Shown: positions 1-5,688, counted from the stretch's first letter. The stretch is 9,158 bases of DNA from a bacterium HR25 (GCA_002898615.1 BEIB01000037.1:1-9158), one strand, 5' to 3'. Numbers and translations: made by a program. The notes: a model not told the origin generated them from the sequence alone.

Positions 1-1
1 G

Positions 2-397
2 GAGTTCGACACCGCCCTGGCGACGCGGGACGTCATGGGCAAGGTGAGCCGCCTGGGACGCATCCTGGGCCCCCGCGGCCTGATGCCCAACCCCCGGGCG
101 GGGACGGTGGTGGAGCCAGAGGATCTGCCCCGCGCCATCCGTGACGCCAAGCAGGGGCGAGTGGAGTTCCGTCTGGATCGCACCGCCCTCCTCCATATAC
201 CCATAGGCAAGCTGAGCTTCCCCACGCAGGCCCTCCTGGAGAACCTGGCCGCCGTGGTGGAGGCCATCCAGCGCAACCGGCCCGCCGGGGCCAAGGGCCA
301 GTTCATACGGGCCATGACCCTCAGCAGCACCATGGGCCCCGGGGTCAAGCTGGACCTGCCGGCCACCCTTTCCCTACCCTCCCTGGTGGCCGTATAA
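2..397 (+). CDS. rplA: 50S ribosomal protein L1, C-terminal part (5' end outside window)
   Basis: This is the last 131 residues of ribosomal protein L1, which binds 23S rRNA at the L1 stalk and, in many bacteria, represses its own mRNA. The reading frame is open from base 2, so the start codon lies upstream of the window. The L1 signature is clear: GKVSRLGRILGPRGLMPNP begins around visible residue 13. The usual C-terminal SSTMGPGVK motif precedes a short tail, LDLPATLSLPSLVAV. That tail is hydrophobic where many L1 proteins end shortly after the MGPG motif. The stop codon TAA at 395-397 lies inside a perfect TATAAT hexamer (393-398). The neighbouring rplJ and rplL make this the usual L11-L1-L10-L12 cluster; L11 would be expected just upstream but cannot be seen. 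Confidence 0.97.
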   Translation, partial: EFDTALATRDVMGKVSRLGRILGPRGLMPNPRAGTVVEPEDLPRAIRDAKQGRVEFRLDRTALLHIPIGKLSFPTQALLENLAAVVEAIQRNRPAGAKGQFIRAMTLSSTMGPGVKLDLPATLSLPSLVAV

Positions 398-398
398 T
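370..398 (+). promoter_or_regulatory. candidate sigma70-type promoter for rplJ-rplL
   Basis: A perfect -10 hexamer TATAAT (393-398) overlaps the rplA stop codon. At a spacing of 17 bases upstream is TTCCCT (370-375), a weak -35 that matches TTGACA at three of six positions. E. coli also has a separate promoter between L1 and L10, so the position makes sense. Transcription would start near base 405 and give a leader of about 195 nt. The perfect -10 stands out against very GC-rich surroundings. The weak -35 is the reason for moderate confidence. Confidence 0.5.
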
Positions 399-409
399 CT
401 AGCCTGAAC

Positions 410-429
410 GCCGGGGCCAGCGCCCCGGC
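410..429 (+). other. perfect 8-bp GC hairpin downstream of rplA
   Basis: GCCGGGGC (410-417) and GCCCCGGC (422-429) are exact reverse complements around a four-base loop, CAGC. The hairpin starts 12 bases after the rplA stop codon. No run of T follows, so it is not a textbook intrinsic terminator. It could be an attenuating or processing structure at the L1-L10 junction, or the first stem of the L10 leader if transcription starts near base 405. Confidence 0.6.
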
Positions 430-430
430 C

Positions 431-600
431 CCGTGGAAGCCAGAGACAGCGGGTGCCATCACGGCCCAAACCCCGCGCTGCGGGGGCCCGCCGAGGCGGA
501 ACGGGCGCGTCGATAGGGACGCCTACTGAGAAGGAGTGTCCTCTCGCGCCCCTCGCCTGGCGGGCGGGGGGCGCGATCTGTCGATAGGGGAGCAAGGGCC
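431..600 (+). promoter_or_regulatory. L10 leader (r-protein L10/L12 binding site in rplJ 5' UTR)
   Basis: The untranslated region before rplJ carries the hallmarks of the L10 leader, the mRNA site bound by the L10-(L12)n complex for autoregulation of rplJL. AGACAGCGGGTGCC (444-457) matches the conserved 5' strand, and GACGCCTACTGAG (518-530) supplies the 3' strand. The two can pair imperfectly (447-457 with 518-528, with GU and A-C exceptions). Between them a perfect stem CCCCGC/GCGGGG (471-476 with 480-485, loop GCT) forms an inner hairpin. After the conserved part come GGAGTGT (533-539), a long hairpin (544-576) and a Shine-Dalgarno stretch, AGGGGAG (586-592). Family assignment rests on motif and position only; a covariance-model search (Rfam L10_leader) would settle it. 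Confidence 0.78.
544..576 (+). other. 14-bp hairpin just upstream of the rplJ ribosome binding site
   Basis: TCGCGCCCC (544-552) pairs exactly with GGGGCGCGA (568-576). A T-G wobble (553 with 567) leads to a further four pairs, CGCC (554-557) with GGCG (563-566), leaving a five-base loop. It lies between the conserved L10-leader core and the Shine-Dalgarno sequence of rplJ. It occupies the place where the attenuator stands in Firmicutes-type L10 leaders, but the following bases (TCTGTCGAT) contain no U-tract. A role in translational control, transcript pausing or RNA processing is inferred from position. Confidence 0.65.
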
Positions 601-1164
601 ATGCCCAGGCCAGAGAAGGTCAGACAGGTAGAAGAGCTGCGGGAGCGGCTGCAGCGGGCCAGCCTCGCCATCAGCACTGGCTTCAGCGGCCTCACCGTGG
701 CCGAGCTGAACGAGCTGCGACGCCGCCTGCGGCAGGCCGGCCTGGAGTACAAGGTGGTCAAGAACACCCTCCTGCGGCTGGCGGCGGAGCAGGCGGGGCG
801 CCCCCAGATCATGCAGGTGGTGGAGGGGCCCACCGCCATCGCCTTCGCCTACGGGGACCCGGTGGAGGCGGCCCGCGTCCTGGACGAGTACCTGCGCACC
901 GCCCCCGCCGCCTTCGTCCTCCGGGGGGCCGTGCTGGACGGCAGCGTCCTGAGCGCGGCCGAGGTGAGGGAGCTGGTGCGTCTGCCCCCGCGGCCCCAGG
1001 TGCTGGCGGAGCTCCTGGGCTCCCTACAGTCGCCTTTGGCGGTCCTGGCGGGAGCGCTGGAGGCGCCCCTGCAGGAGTTCCTCCTGCTTCTCCAGACCGC
1101 CCTGAGCGAGCTCCCAGGCCTCATCGAGGCGCGGGCCCGCCAGCTGGAAGAGACAGGCAGTTGA
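601..1164 (+). CDS. rplJ: 50S ribosomal protein L10
   Basis: L10 forms the base of the ribosomal stalk: its N-terminal domain binds 23S rRNA with L11, and its C-terminal helix holds L7/L12 dimers that recruit translation GTPases. The 187-residue protein opens with the typical helix (residues 4-20), followed by the [15 protein letters not shown] segment and the conserved KNTLLRLA motif at 54-61. The central domain continues to about residue 125. The C-terminal segment (about 133-187) is long, hydrophobic and helix-prone (for example [17 protein letters not shown], 155-171); it corresponds to the L12-binding helix and is longer than in E. coli L10 (165 residues in total). The ATG at 601 is preceded by AGGGGAG at 586-592. 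Expression is probably autoregulated through the upstream leader. rplL follows 28 bases downstream. Confidence 0.97.
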   Translation: MPRPEKVRQVEELRERLQRASLAISTGFSGLTVAELNELRRRLRQAGLEYKVVKNTLLRLAAEQAGRPQIMQVVEGPTAIAFAYGDPVEAARVLDEYLRTAPAAFVLRGAVLDGSVLSAAEVRELVRLPPRPQVLAELLGSLQSPLAVLAGALEAPLQEFLLLLQTALSELPGLIEARARQLEETGS

Positions 1165-1192
1165 AGAGCGTGTACCATCGGGAGGTGTAACC

Positions 1193-1618
1193 ATGGCCGA
1201 GACAGCCAGCGCCAGCCGCGTCGACCAGGTGCTGGACCTGCTGCGCCAGATGAACCTGCTGGAGCTGCGGGATCTCAGCAAGCGGCTCCAGGAGGAGTTC
1301 GGCATCACTCCCCTGGCGCCGGTAGCGGCCGCCGCCGCCCCGGCGGCCGCCCCCGCCGGCGCTCCCGCCGCCGCTCCCGCCGAGGCCGCGCCGGCGGAGG
1401 AGGAGAAGACGGAGTGGGCCGTCGTCCTCAAGGAGGTGGGGCCCAACAAGATCAACGTCATCAAGGCGGTGCGCGAGGTCACCACTCTGGGCCTGAAGGA
1501 GGCCAAGGACCTGGTGGAGAGCGCCCCCGCCACCGTCCGGGAGGGCGTCTCCAAGGACGAGGCGGCGGAGATCGCCAAGAAGCTCCAGGAGGCCGGGGCC
1601 ACGGTAGAGCTGAAGTAG
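1193..1618 (+). CDS. rplL: 50S ribosomal protein L7/L12
   Basis: L7/L12 is the multicopy stalk protein that contacts EF-Tu, EF-G and other GTPases. The 141-residue protein has the expected three parts: an N-terminal dimerisation domain (about 8-38, [16 protein letters not shown]) that binds L10, a flexible hinge (about 39-70), and a globular C-terminal domain (72-141) with the near-invariant [17 protein letters not shown] and [10 protein letters not shown] segments. The hinge is almost purely Ala/Pro with a few Gly and Glu residues, and is longer than in the usual 120-125-residue homologues. The ATG is preceded by a strong Shine-Dalgarno, GGGAGGTG (1180-1187). The gene is co-transcribed with rplJ and followed by a strong hairpin that probably ends the operon. 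Confidence 0.98.
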   Translation: MAETASASRVDQVLDLLRQMNLLELRDLSKRLQEEFGITPLAPVAAAAAPAAAPAGAPAAAPAEAAPAEEEKTEWAVVLKEVGPNKINVIKAVREVTTLGLKEAKDLVESAPATVREGVSKDEAAEIAKKLQEAGATVELK

Positions 1619-1632
1619 GCCTGTAGAGGGCG

Positions 1633-1668
1633 GGGAGGGGCCGGGGTGGTAGCGCCCCCGGTCCTCCC
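1633..1668 (+). terminator. GC-rich hairpin after rplL, probable end of r-protein operon
   Basis: GGGAGG (1633-1638) pairs with CCTCCC (1663-1668), and CCGGGG (1641-1646) pairs with CCCCGG (1656-1661). A small 2x1 internal loop separates the two stems and the terminal loop has nine bases. The element begins 14 bases after the rplL stop. No T-tract follows (TGCCAGTCGG), so it is not a canonical intrinsic terminator and may act as a partial terminator or 3'-end protector. It would also bury a possible GTG start at 1646, which favours the downstream ATG for the next gene. Confidence 0.55.
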
Positions 1669-1684
1669 TGCCAGTCGGACTACT

Positions 1685-2281
1685 ATGCACTGTTATGCCT
1701 GCGGGGGGCAGGCAGCAGGGCAGTGTGGTAGCTGCGGCCAGCCCTTCTGCACAGAGCATGGCTCCTTGGACCCGGGGCCGTCCTGCCAGGAGTGCCTGGG
1801 CCCTCAGTATGCCGTCCCCTCCGGCTCCGTCTACAAGGGCTCCCTGGTGGCCCTCCTGGTGGCGGCGGGGCTGGCCGTCTGGCTCCTGGCCTTCCCGCCC
1901 CGGCTGCCCCAGGAGACAGGGGCCACCGAGACCCTGCCCTCCCAGGCGGAGGAGACCTTCGCTCGCGACCGCACGCCTCCCCTCCTGGGGCCCGATGCCT
2001 CCCCCACCCCCTCCCCAGCCGTGACGCCAACTCCCACCCCCACGGAGACGCCGGCACCCGCGCCCTCGCCCACCCCACAGCCCCCACCGCCGCCGCCCAC
2101 TCCCGCCTTTCTGGAGTATGTGGTGCAGGAGGGGGACACCCTCCTCGCCATCGCCGAGCGACACCTGCCGCCGGGGAAGGGTCTCTGGGACTTCGCTCAG
2201 GAGATAGCCGCCGTTAACGGGCTGGACTTCAACAGCCCGGACATCCGCCCCGGCGACCGCATCCGCGTCCCCCAGCAGTAG
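1685..2281 (+). CDS. membrane-anchored zinc-ribbon/LysM domain protein
   Basis: This 198-residue protein has three recognisable parts. Residues 1-37 hold a B-box-like zinc-binding region with ligands C3, C6, C14, C17, C22, H25, C34 and C37 (MHCYACGG... QCGSCGQPFCTEHG). Residues 52-70 (GSLVALLVAAGLAVWLLAF) form one membrane span. A Pro/Thr-rich linker (about 98-141) then leads to a LysM domain (about 144-196, YVVQEGDTLLAIAERH to PGDRIRVPQ), a fold that binds peptidoglycan or chitin-like glycans. The likely topology is zinc domain inside and LysM outside, which is an inference. The ATG at 1685 is preferred over an in-frame GTG at 1646, because the protein then begins directly at the zinc motif and the GTG lies in a hairpin; no good Shine-Dalgarno precedes the ATG. 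The stop codon abuts the radC ATG, implying translational coupling. The specific function is unknown. Confidence 0.85.
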   Translation: MHCYACGGQAAGQCGSCGQPFCTEHGSLDPGPSCQECLGPQYAVPSGSVYKGSLVALLVAAGLAVWLLAFPPRLPQETGATETLPSQAEETFARDRTPPLLGPDASPTPSPAVTPTPTPTETPAPAPSPTPQPPPPPPTPAFLEYVVQEGDTLLAIAERHLPPGKGLWDFAQEIAAVNGLDFNSPDIRPGDRIRVPQQ

Positions 2282-2986
2282 ATGGCCAGCCCCGAGTACC
2301 GCCTGCGCATCCGTGACCTCCCCAGCGAGGAGCGCCCCAGGGAGCGGCTGCGGCAGCACGGCCCCGGCAGCCTCTCCAACCCGGAGCTGCTGGCCATCGT
2401 CCTGCGAGTAGGCTCGGAGGGGGAGAGCGCCCTCTCCCTGGCCAGCCGCCTCCTCTCCCGCTTCCGCGGGCTGGCCGGCCTGGCCCGCGCCTCCTTCGGC
2501 GAGCTGTGCCAGGAGCGGGGCATGGGGGAGGCCAAGGCCGCCCAGGTGAAGGCCGCCCTGGAGCTGGGTCGGCGCCTCCTGGCCACTCATCCGGAGGAGC
2601 GGCCTCTCGTCCGCTCGCCCCAGGACGTGGCCAACCTCCTGCTGGCAGAGATGGGCCTGCTGGAACAGGAGCACCTGCGCGTCGTCCTGCTGGACACCCG
2701 CAACCGGGTGATAGCCATCCCCGAGGTCTACAAGGGGAGCGTCAACAGCACCACCGTCCGCCTGGCCGAGCTCTTCCGGGACGCCGTGCGAGAGAACTGC
2801 CCCGCCCTGGTGGTGGTCCACAACCACCCCTCCGGCGACCCCGAGCCCAGCCGCGAGGACGTCGCCATGACCCGCCAGGCAGTGGAGGCGGGCCAGCTAC
2901 TGGGGATCGAGGTGCTGGATCACGTGGTACTGGCCCGCCGCGGCTACGTCAGCCTCCGCGAGCGGGGGCTGGGCTTCCCGCCTTGA
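2282..2986 (+). CDS. radC: RadC family protein (JAB/MPN domain)
   Basis: RadC-like proteins (UPF0758) combine an N-terminal helix-hairpin-helix-like region with a C-terminal JAB/MPN metalloprotease-fold domain; despite the name, a DNA-repair role has not been firmly established. The 234-residue protein is the usual length. The N-terminal part begins [15 protein letters not shown] (9-23) with [10 protein letters not shown] at 33-42. The JAMM-type metal motif is intact: H180-N-H182-P-S-G followed by S190 and D193, with an upstream conserved Glu in [10 protein letters not shown] (about E148). The first base follows the stop of the LysM gene with no gap (TAGATG) and there is no independent Shine-Dalgarno, so translation probably depends on coupling. 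The stop codon (2984-2986) overlaps the -35 box of the next operon. Confidence 0.95.
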   Translation: MASPEYRLRIRDLPSEERPRERLRQHGPGSLSNPELLAIVLRVGSEGESALSLASRLLSRFRGLAGLARASFGELCQERGMGEAKAAQVKAALELGRRLLATHPEERPLVRSPQDVANLLLAEMGLLEQEHLRVVLLDTRNRVIAIPEVYKGSVNSTTVRLAELFRDAVRENCPALVVVHNHPSGDPEPSREDVAMTRQAVEAGQLLGIEVLDHVVLARRGYVSLRERGLGFPP

Positions 2987-3012
2987 CACCCCGCGTCCCC
3001 TTTTGCTAGCTT
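2983..3012 (+). promoter_or_regulatory. candidate promoter of amidohydrolase-ECH-lipM operon
   Basis: A perfect -35 hexamer TTGACA (2983-2988) overlaps the radC stop codon. Eighteen bases downstream is an extended -10, TGCTAGCTT, with TG at 3004-3005 and the hexamer TAGCTT at 3007-3012. The hexamer matches TATAAT at only three positions, but the TG extension compensates. Transcription would start near 3019, leaving about 35 nt before the GTG start of the amidohydrolase. The arrangement resembles the promoter proposed before the HNH gene. Confidence 0.55.
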
Positions 3013-3053
3013 GAGGCCACCCGAGACACCCTTGCTGGCGAGGGAGGACCGCC

Positions 3054-3992
3054 GTGATCCTCGATTGCCACATGCACTCCTGGCGCTACCCGGAGGACTT
3101 CAACCGCGAGGTAATGCTGGCCAACCAGCCAGAGCGACGCCGAAGCTGGCCGGATGAGCGCTTCCACGCCATGTGGCACCTGCCCATCGACGCCTATCTC
3201 AAGGAGATGGAGGCCTCGCCCGTGGACAAGGCCCTCCTCCTGGGCCTCAAGGCCGGCGACAGCTTCGGCGTCCAGGTGGACAACGCCTACCTGGCCGAGG
3301 TGGCCCGCTCCCACCCCGATAAGCTGGTCTGGGGCTGCTGCGTCAACCCCACCGACCCCGGCGCCGCCGATGAAGTGGCCCGCTGGGTGCGCGACTACGG
3401 CGCCGTGGCCGTGGGCGAACTGGGCCCCGGCTACGGCGGCTACGACCTGGACGACCCCCGTTGCTTCCCCCTCTACGAGGCGGCCATAGAGCTGGACATC
3501 CCCCTCGTCATCCACGCCGGGCCGGTGCAGGCCCGCTTCGGCCGCCTCAAGCACACCGACCTGGCCGCCGTGGACGAGGTGGCCATCCGCTTCCCCTCCC
3601 TGCGCATCGTCATCTGCCACCTGGGCTACCCCCGCTACGAGGAGGCCGCCTTCCTCGTCGCCAAGCACGAGAACGTCTATGCCGACATCTCCTGGCTCCC
3701 CCAGATAGCGGGGCTGGACCGGCGCGCCCTCTCCCGCTATCTGCCCCAGGTGGAGTTCCCCTACTTCCATCTGGCCTACCCGCTCCTCTACTACTTCACC
3801 CAGACCTTCGGCGAGCCGGACAAGCTCCTCTGGGGCTCCGACTTCCCGGCCTGCAGCCCCGGCACCTCCATCCAGGCGGTGCGGGACGTCAACCGCATCC
3901 TGGAGAAGCACGGGCTGCCCAAGATACCGGAGGCGGCCATAGAGCGCATGCTCCACGAGAACTGGCGCAAGGTCTTCACCAAGGTCTCCTGA
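3054..3992 (+). CDS. amidohydrolase family 2 protein (metal-dependent TIM-barrel hydrolase)
   Basis: This 312-residue protein belongs to the amidohydrolase-related family (Amidohydro_2), whose members include decarboxylases such as ACMSD and gamma-resorcylate decarboxylase, lactonases, and hydratases of oxalomesaconate type. The metal ligands are visible in order: H6 and H8 (DCHMHSW) on strand 1, H154 (LVIHAGP), H189 (ICHLGYP) and D263 (LLWGSDFP). It is cytoplasmic, with no signal peptide. The GTG at 3054 is chosen because it starts the beta-1 strand MILDCHMH correctly and has a strong Shine-Dalgarno, AGGGAGGA (3041-3048). The enoyl-CoA hydratase gene follows 14 bases downstream, so the two products may act on related carboxylate or acyl substrates. 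The exact reaction cannot be read from the sequence. Confidence 0.92.
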   Translation: MILDCHMHSWRYPEDFNREVMLANQPERRRSWPDERFHAMWHLPIDAYLKEMEASPVDKALLLGLKAGDSFGVQVDNAYLAEVARSHPDKLVWGCCVNPTDPGAADEVARWVRDYGAVAVGELGPGYGGYDLDDPRCFPLYEAAIELDIPLVIHAGPVQARFGRLKHTDLAAVDEVAIRFPSLRIVICHLGYPRYEEAAFLVAKHENVYADISWLPQIAGLDRRALSRYLPQVEFPYFHLAYPLLYYFTQTFGEPDKLLWGSDFPACSPGTSIQAVRDVNRILEKHGLPKIPEAAIERMLHENWRKVFTKVS

Positions 3993-4006
3993 GGAGGGAC
4001 GACGGC

Positions 4007-4804
4007 ATGACCAGCACCGTGCTCTATCAGCGGGACGGCCTCATAGGCTACATCACCATGAACCGGCCCGAGGTCCTCAACGCCATGAACCAGCAGTGGA
4101 TCACCGATATGGCGGCGGCGGCCAGGGCCGCCCAGCAGGACAGGGAGGCCAGGGTCATAGTGGTGCGGGGCGCCGGCCGTGCCTTCTGCGCCGGCGCTGA
4201 CCTCAAGGAGATGGCCCAAGAGCAGGAGCGGCAGCCTATACCCGACTACTGGGCCCGCCGCCTGGGGCCAGAGGAGGAGATATCCCGCGCCTTCCGCTAC
4301 ATGGGGAAGCCGGTCATCGCCCAGGTGCACGGCTACGCCCTGGGCGGCGGGCTGGAGCTGGCCCTCCTGGCCGACATCCGCATCGCCGCCGAGGGCACTC
4401 GCTTCGGCTTCCCCGAGGTGAGCGTGGGGGCCACCGTCACCATGTCTGGCCTCTATAACCTGGTGCGAAACGTGGGGCTGGGCAAGGCCTTCGAGCTCCT
4501 CTACACGGCGGAGATGATAGACGCCCAGGAGGCCCTCTGCATAGGCCTGGTGAACCGCGTCGTCCCCCTGGACGAGCTGGAGGGGACGGTGCGCTCCCTG
4601 GCCGAGCGCATCGCCCAGCACTATCCCTTTGAGCTCTTCCTCACCAGGAGCGCCCTCCTGCAGGCGCTGGACATAGGGTTCGAGGGGGCGCTGGAGCTGG
4701 AGACCAGCGCCGCCGTCCTCTCCTATGCCGCTGGCACTCGCCACCAGGGTATGGCCCAGGCGCTGGACCGGATCCACCAGGAGAAGGGGAAGGAGGGCCG
4801 CTAG
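4007..4804 (+). CDS. enoyl-CoA hydratase/isomerase (crotonase family)
   Basis: This 265-residue protein is a full-length crotonase-fold enzyme that probably hydrates or isomerises 2-enoyl-CoA thioesters. The CoA and oxyanion-hole segments are visible: AFCAGADLKEM (59-69) and HGYALGGGLELALLADIRIA (108-127). Both glutamates that match the catalytic pair of classical hydratases are present: E117 in GGGLE and E137 in FGFPEV. Substrate chain length and the hydratase versus isomerase choice cannot be fixed from this. The ATG at 4007 has an AGGAGG Shine-Dalgarno (3992-3997) that overlaps the stop of the upstream amidohydrolase. The last base of its stop codon is the first base of the lipM GTG start, giving tight coupling. 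Half of its isoleucines (7 of 14) use ATA and none uses ATT. Confidence 0.95.
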   Translation: MTSTVLYQRDGLIGYITMNRPEVLNAMNQQWITDMAAAARAAQQDREARVIVVRGAGRAFCAGADLKEMAQEQERQPIPDYWARRLGPEEEISRAFRYMGKPVIAQVHGYALGGGLELALLADIRIAAEGTRFGFPEVSVGATVTMSGLYNLVRNVGLGKAFELLYTAEMIDAQEALCIGLVNRVVPLDELEGTVRSLAERIAQHYPFELFLTRSALLQALDIGFEGALELETSAAVLSYAAGTRHQGMAQALDRIHQEKGKEGR

Positions 4805-5601
4805 TGTCGTCGCCGGCGGGGGGACAGCCGCCGGACCGCTGGCGCTTCCTGGACTCCGGCCCCGGGCCGGGGCCCCTGCAGATGGCCATCGACGAGGCGC
4901 TCCTCCTGGCCTGCGCCCGCGGCCTCTCCCCGCCCACGCTACGGGTCTTCGCCTTCCGTCCGCCCTGCCTCTCCCTGGGGCGCTTCCAGCCAGCCGGGCC
5001 CTGGGAGGAGGCCTGCCGGGCGCTGGGCCTGGAGGTGGTGCGACGGCCCACTGGCGGCGGGGCTGTCCTCCACGCCGGGGACGTGTGTTACGCCGTCGTG
5101 GCGCCGCTGGATGACCCGGCCGTGGGCGGCTCCCTGCGCCGCTCCTACTGCCAGATATCGTTGGCCCTTCGGCGCTTCCTGGAGACGCTGGGCGCCCCCT
5201 CCCCCGAGGTGTGCGAGGCCGAGGGAAGGGTTGCCTCCCGGGCCGCCGCCTGCTTCGCCCTGGCCGGCCCTTATGAGGTGACGGTGCGAGGGGCCAAGGT
5301 CATCGGCAGCGCCCAGCTCCGCCGCCGCGGCGTGCTCCTCCAGCAAGGGGCCATCCGCACCGAGAGGGACGGCGCCCTGGAGGCCCGTCTCTTCCCTGGC
5401 CTGCCCCAGGCGCCTGGCCTCCATGAGCTCCTGGGGCGCCCCCTGGCCTACCGGGAGGTGGCGGCGGCCCTGCGGGACGCCTTCGCCGAGGCGCTGGGGC
5501 TGACGCTGACGCCGGCCCCCCTCTCGGCGGAGGAGAGGGAGCTGTGCCGGACCGTCCTGGCCAGCGCCGGGGGGTCCCTGCAGGCGGCGCCCGGGCGGTA
5601 G
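4804..5601 (+). CDS. lipM: LipM-like octanoyltransferase (LplA/LipB/BPL superfamily)
   Basis: Members of this superfamily move octanoate or lipoate onto the lipoyl domains of GcvH and 2-oxoacid dehydrogenases. The 265-residue sequence has WRFLDSGPG (13-21), NMALDEALL-like QMAIDEALL (26-34), the nucleotide/acyl motif RRPTGGGAVLH (80-90) and the lysine motif GAKVIGSAQLR (163-173, K165). A cysteine at position 150 (AACFALAGPYEV) stands where the catalytic Cys150 of Bacillus subtilis LipM is, in the same context (CF-x-A-P-x-YE). That points to octanoyl-ACP:GcvH octanoyltransferase rather than ATP-dependent lipoate ligase. LplA-type ligase activity cannot be excluded. The GTG start overlaps the upstream stop (TAGTG), with AAGGAGG at 4790-4796. 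No lipA or glycine-cleavage gene is visible nearby. Confidence 0.85.
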   Translation: MSSPAGGQPPDRWRFLDSGPGPGPLQMAIDEALLLACARGLSPPTLRVFAFRPPCLSLGRFQPAGPWEEACRALGLEVVRRPTGGGAVLHAGDVCYAVVAPLDDPAVGGSLRRSYCQISLALRRFLETLGAPSPEVCEAEGRVASRAAACFALAGPYEVTVRGAKVIGSAQLRRRGVLLQQGAIRTERDGALEARLFPGLPQAPGLHELLGRPLAYREVAAALRDAFAEALGLTLTPAPLSAEERELCRTVLASAGGSLQAAPGR

Positions 5602-5648
5602 TCGGCCAGGCGCCCGCCCGGCGTTGGCGGCCATGAAAGGCCGACTGC
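5598..5648 (+). terminator. structured inverted repeat at the lipM stop, candidate operon terminator
   Basis: AGTCGGCC (5600-5607) and GGCCGACT (5639-5646) are exact reverse complements. The stem extends by one wobble and one GC pair to 5598 and 5648. Inside it, CCGCC (5614-5618) can pair with GGCGG (5626-5630). An alternative short hairpin, CGGCC/GGCCG (5628-5632 with 5639-5643), competes with both. The repeat begins inside the lipM stop codon and ends just before the candidate PAP2 promoter. It is probably a 3'-end structure for the upstream operon, although there is no T-tract. Confidence 0.45.
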
Positions 5649-5652
5649 AGCG

Positions 5653-5681
5653 TTGCCGCGGCCGCCCTGGGCCGTTATATT
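5653..5681 (+). promoter_or_regulatory. candidate promoter of PAP2 gene, predicted leaderless
   Basis: TTGCCG (5653-5658, four of six to TTGACA) and TATATT (5676-5681, five of six to TATAAT) are separated by an ideal 17 bases. The expected start site, about seven bases after the -10, falls at 5688-5689, which is the A of the PAP2 ATG. No Shine-Dalgarno is present before that ATG, consistent with a leaderless mRNA. Confidence 0.5.
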
Positions 5682-5688
5682 GTCAGAG

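Noticed and set aside
1646..1684. GTG start 39 bases upstream for the zinc-ribbon/LysM protein
   Set aside because: It lies inside the hairpin after rplL and adds residues (VAPPVLPASRTT) that do not belong to the zinc motif. It cannot be fully excluded because a G-rich stretch precedes it.
2004..2105. Pro/Thr repeat-rich DNA in the LysM gene, considered as a tandem repeat element
   Set aside because: The repeats are codon-level and irregular (CCC/ACC/CCG), in frame, and explained by the Pro/Thr-rich linker of the encoded protein.
1121..2827. 568-residue open frame on the minus strand antisense to rplL, the LysM gene and radC
   Set aside because: It is a low-complexity Gly/Leu/Arg-rich translation lying opposite three well-supported genes. 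Long antisense frames without stops are expected at this GC content.
3006..3956. 316-residue minus-strand open frame opposite the amidohydrolase
   Set aside because: It mirrors the amidohydrolase gene, has no family motif, and its composition (Val/Gly/His/Asp-rich) is that of a codon shadow.
3461..4006. N-terminal extension of the enoyl-CoA hydratase into the amidohydrolase gene
   Set aside because: The upstream part is Pro/Arg/Gly-rich and out of frame with the real amidohydrolase. The ATG at 4007 has a strong Shine-Dalgarno and starts a normal-length crotonase.
5653..5688. TTG start for the PAP2 protein
   Set aside because: The TTG coincides with the -35 box of the likely promoter, so it would not be in the transcript from that promoter, and it lacks a Shine-Dalgarno.
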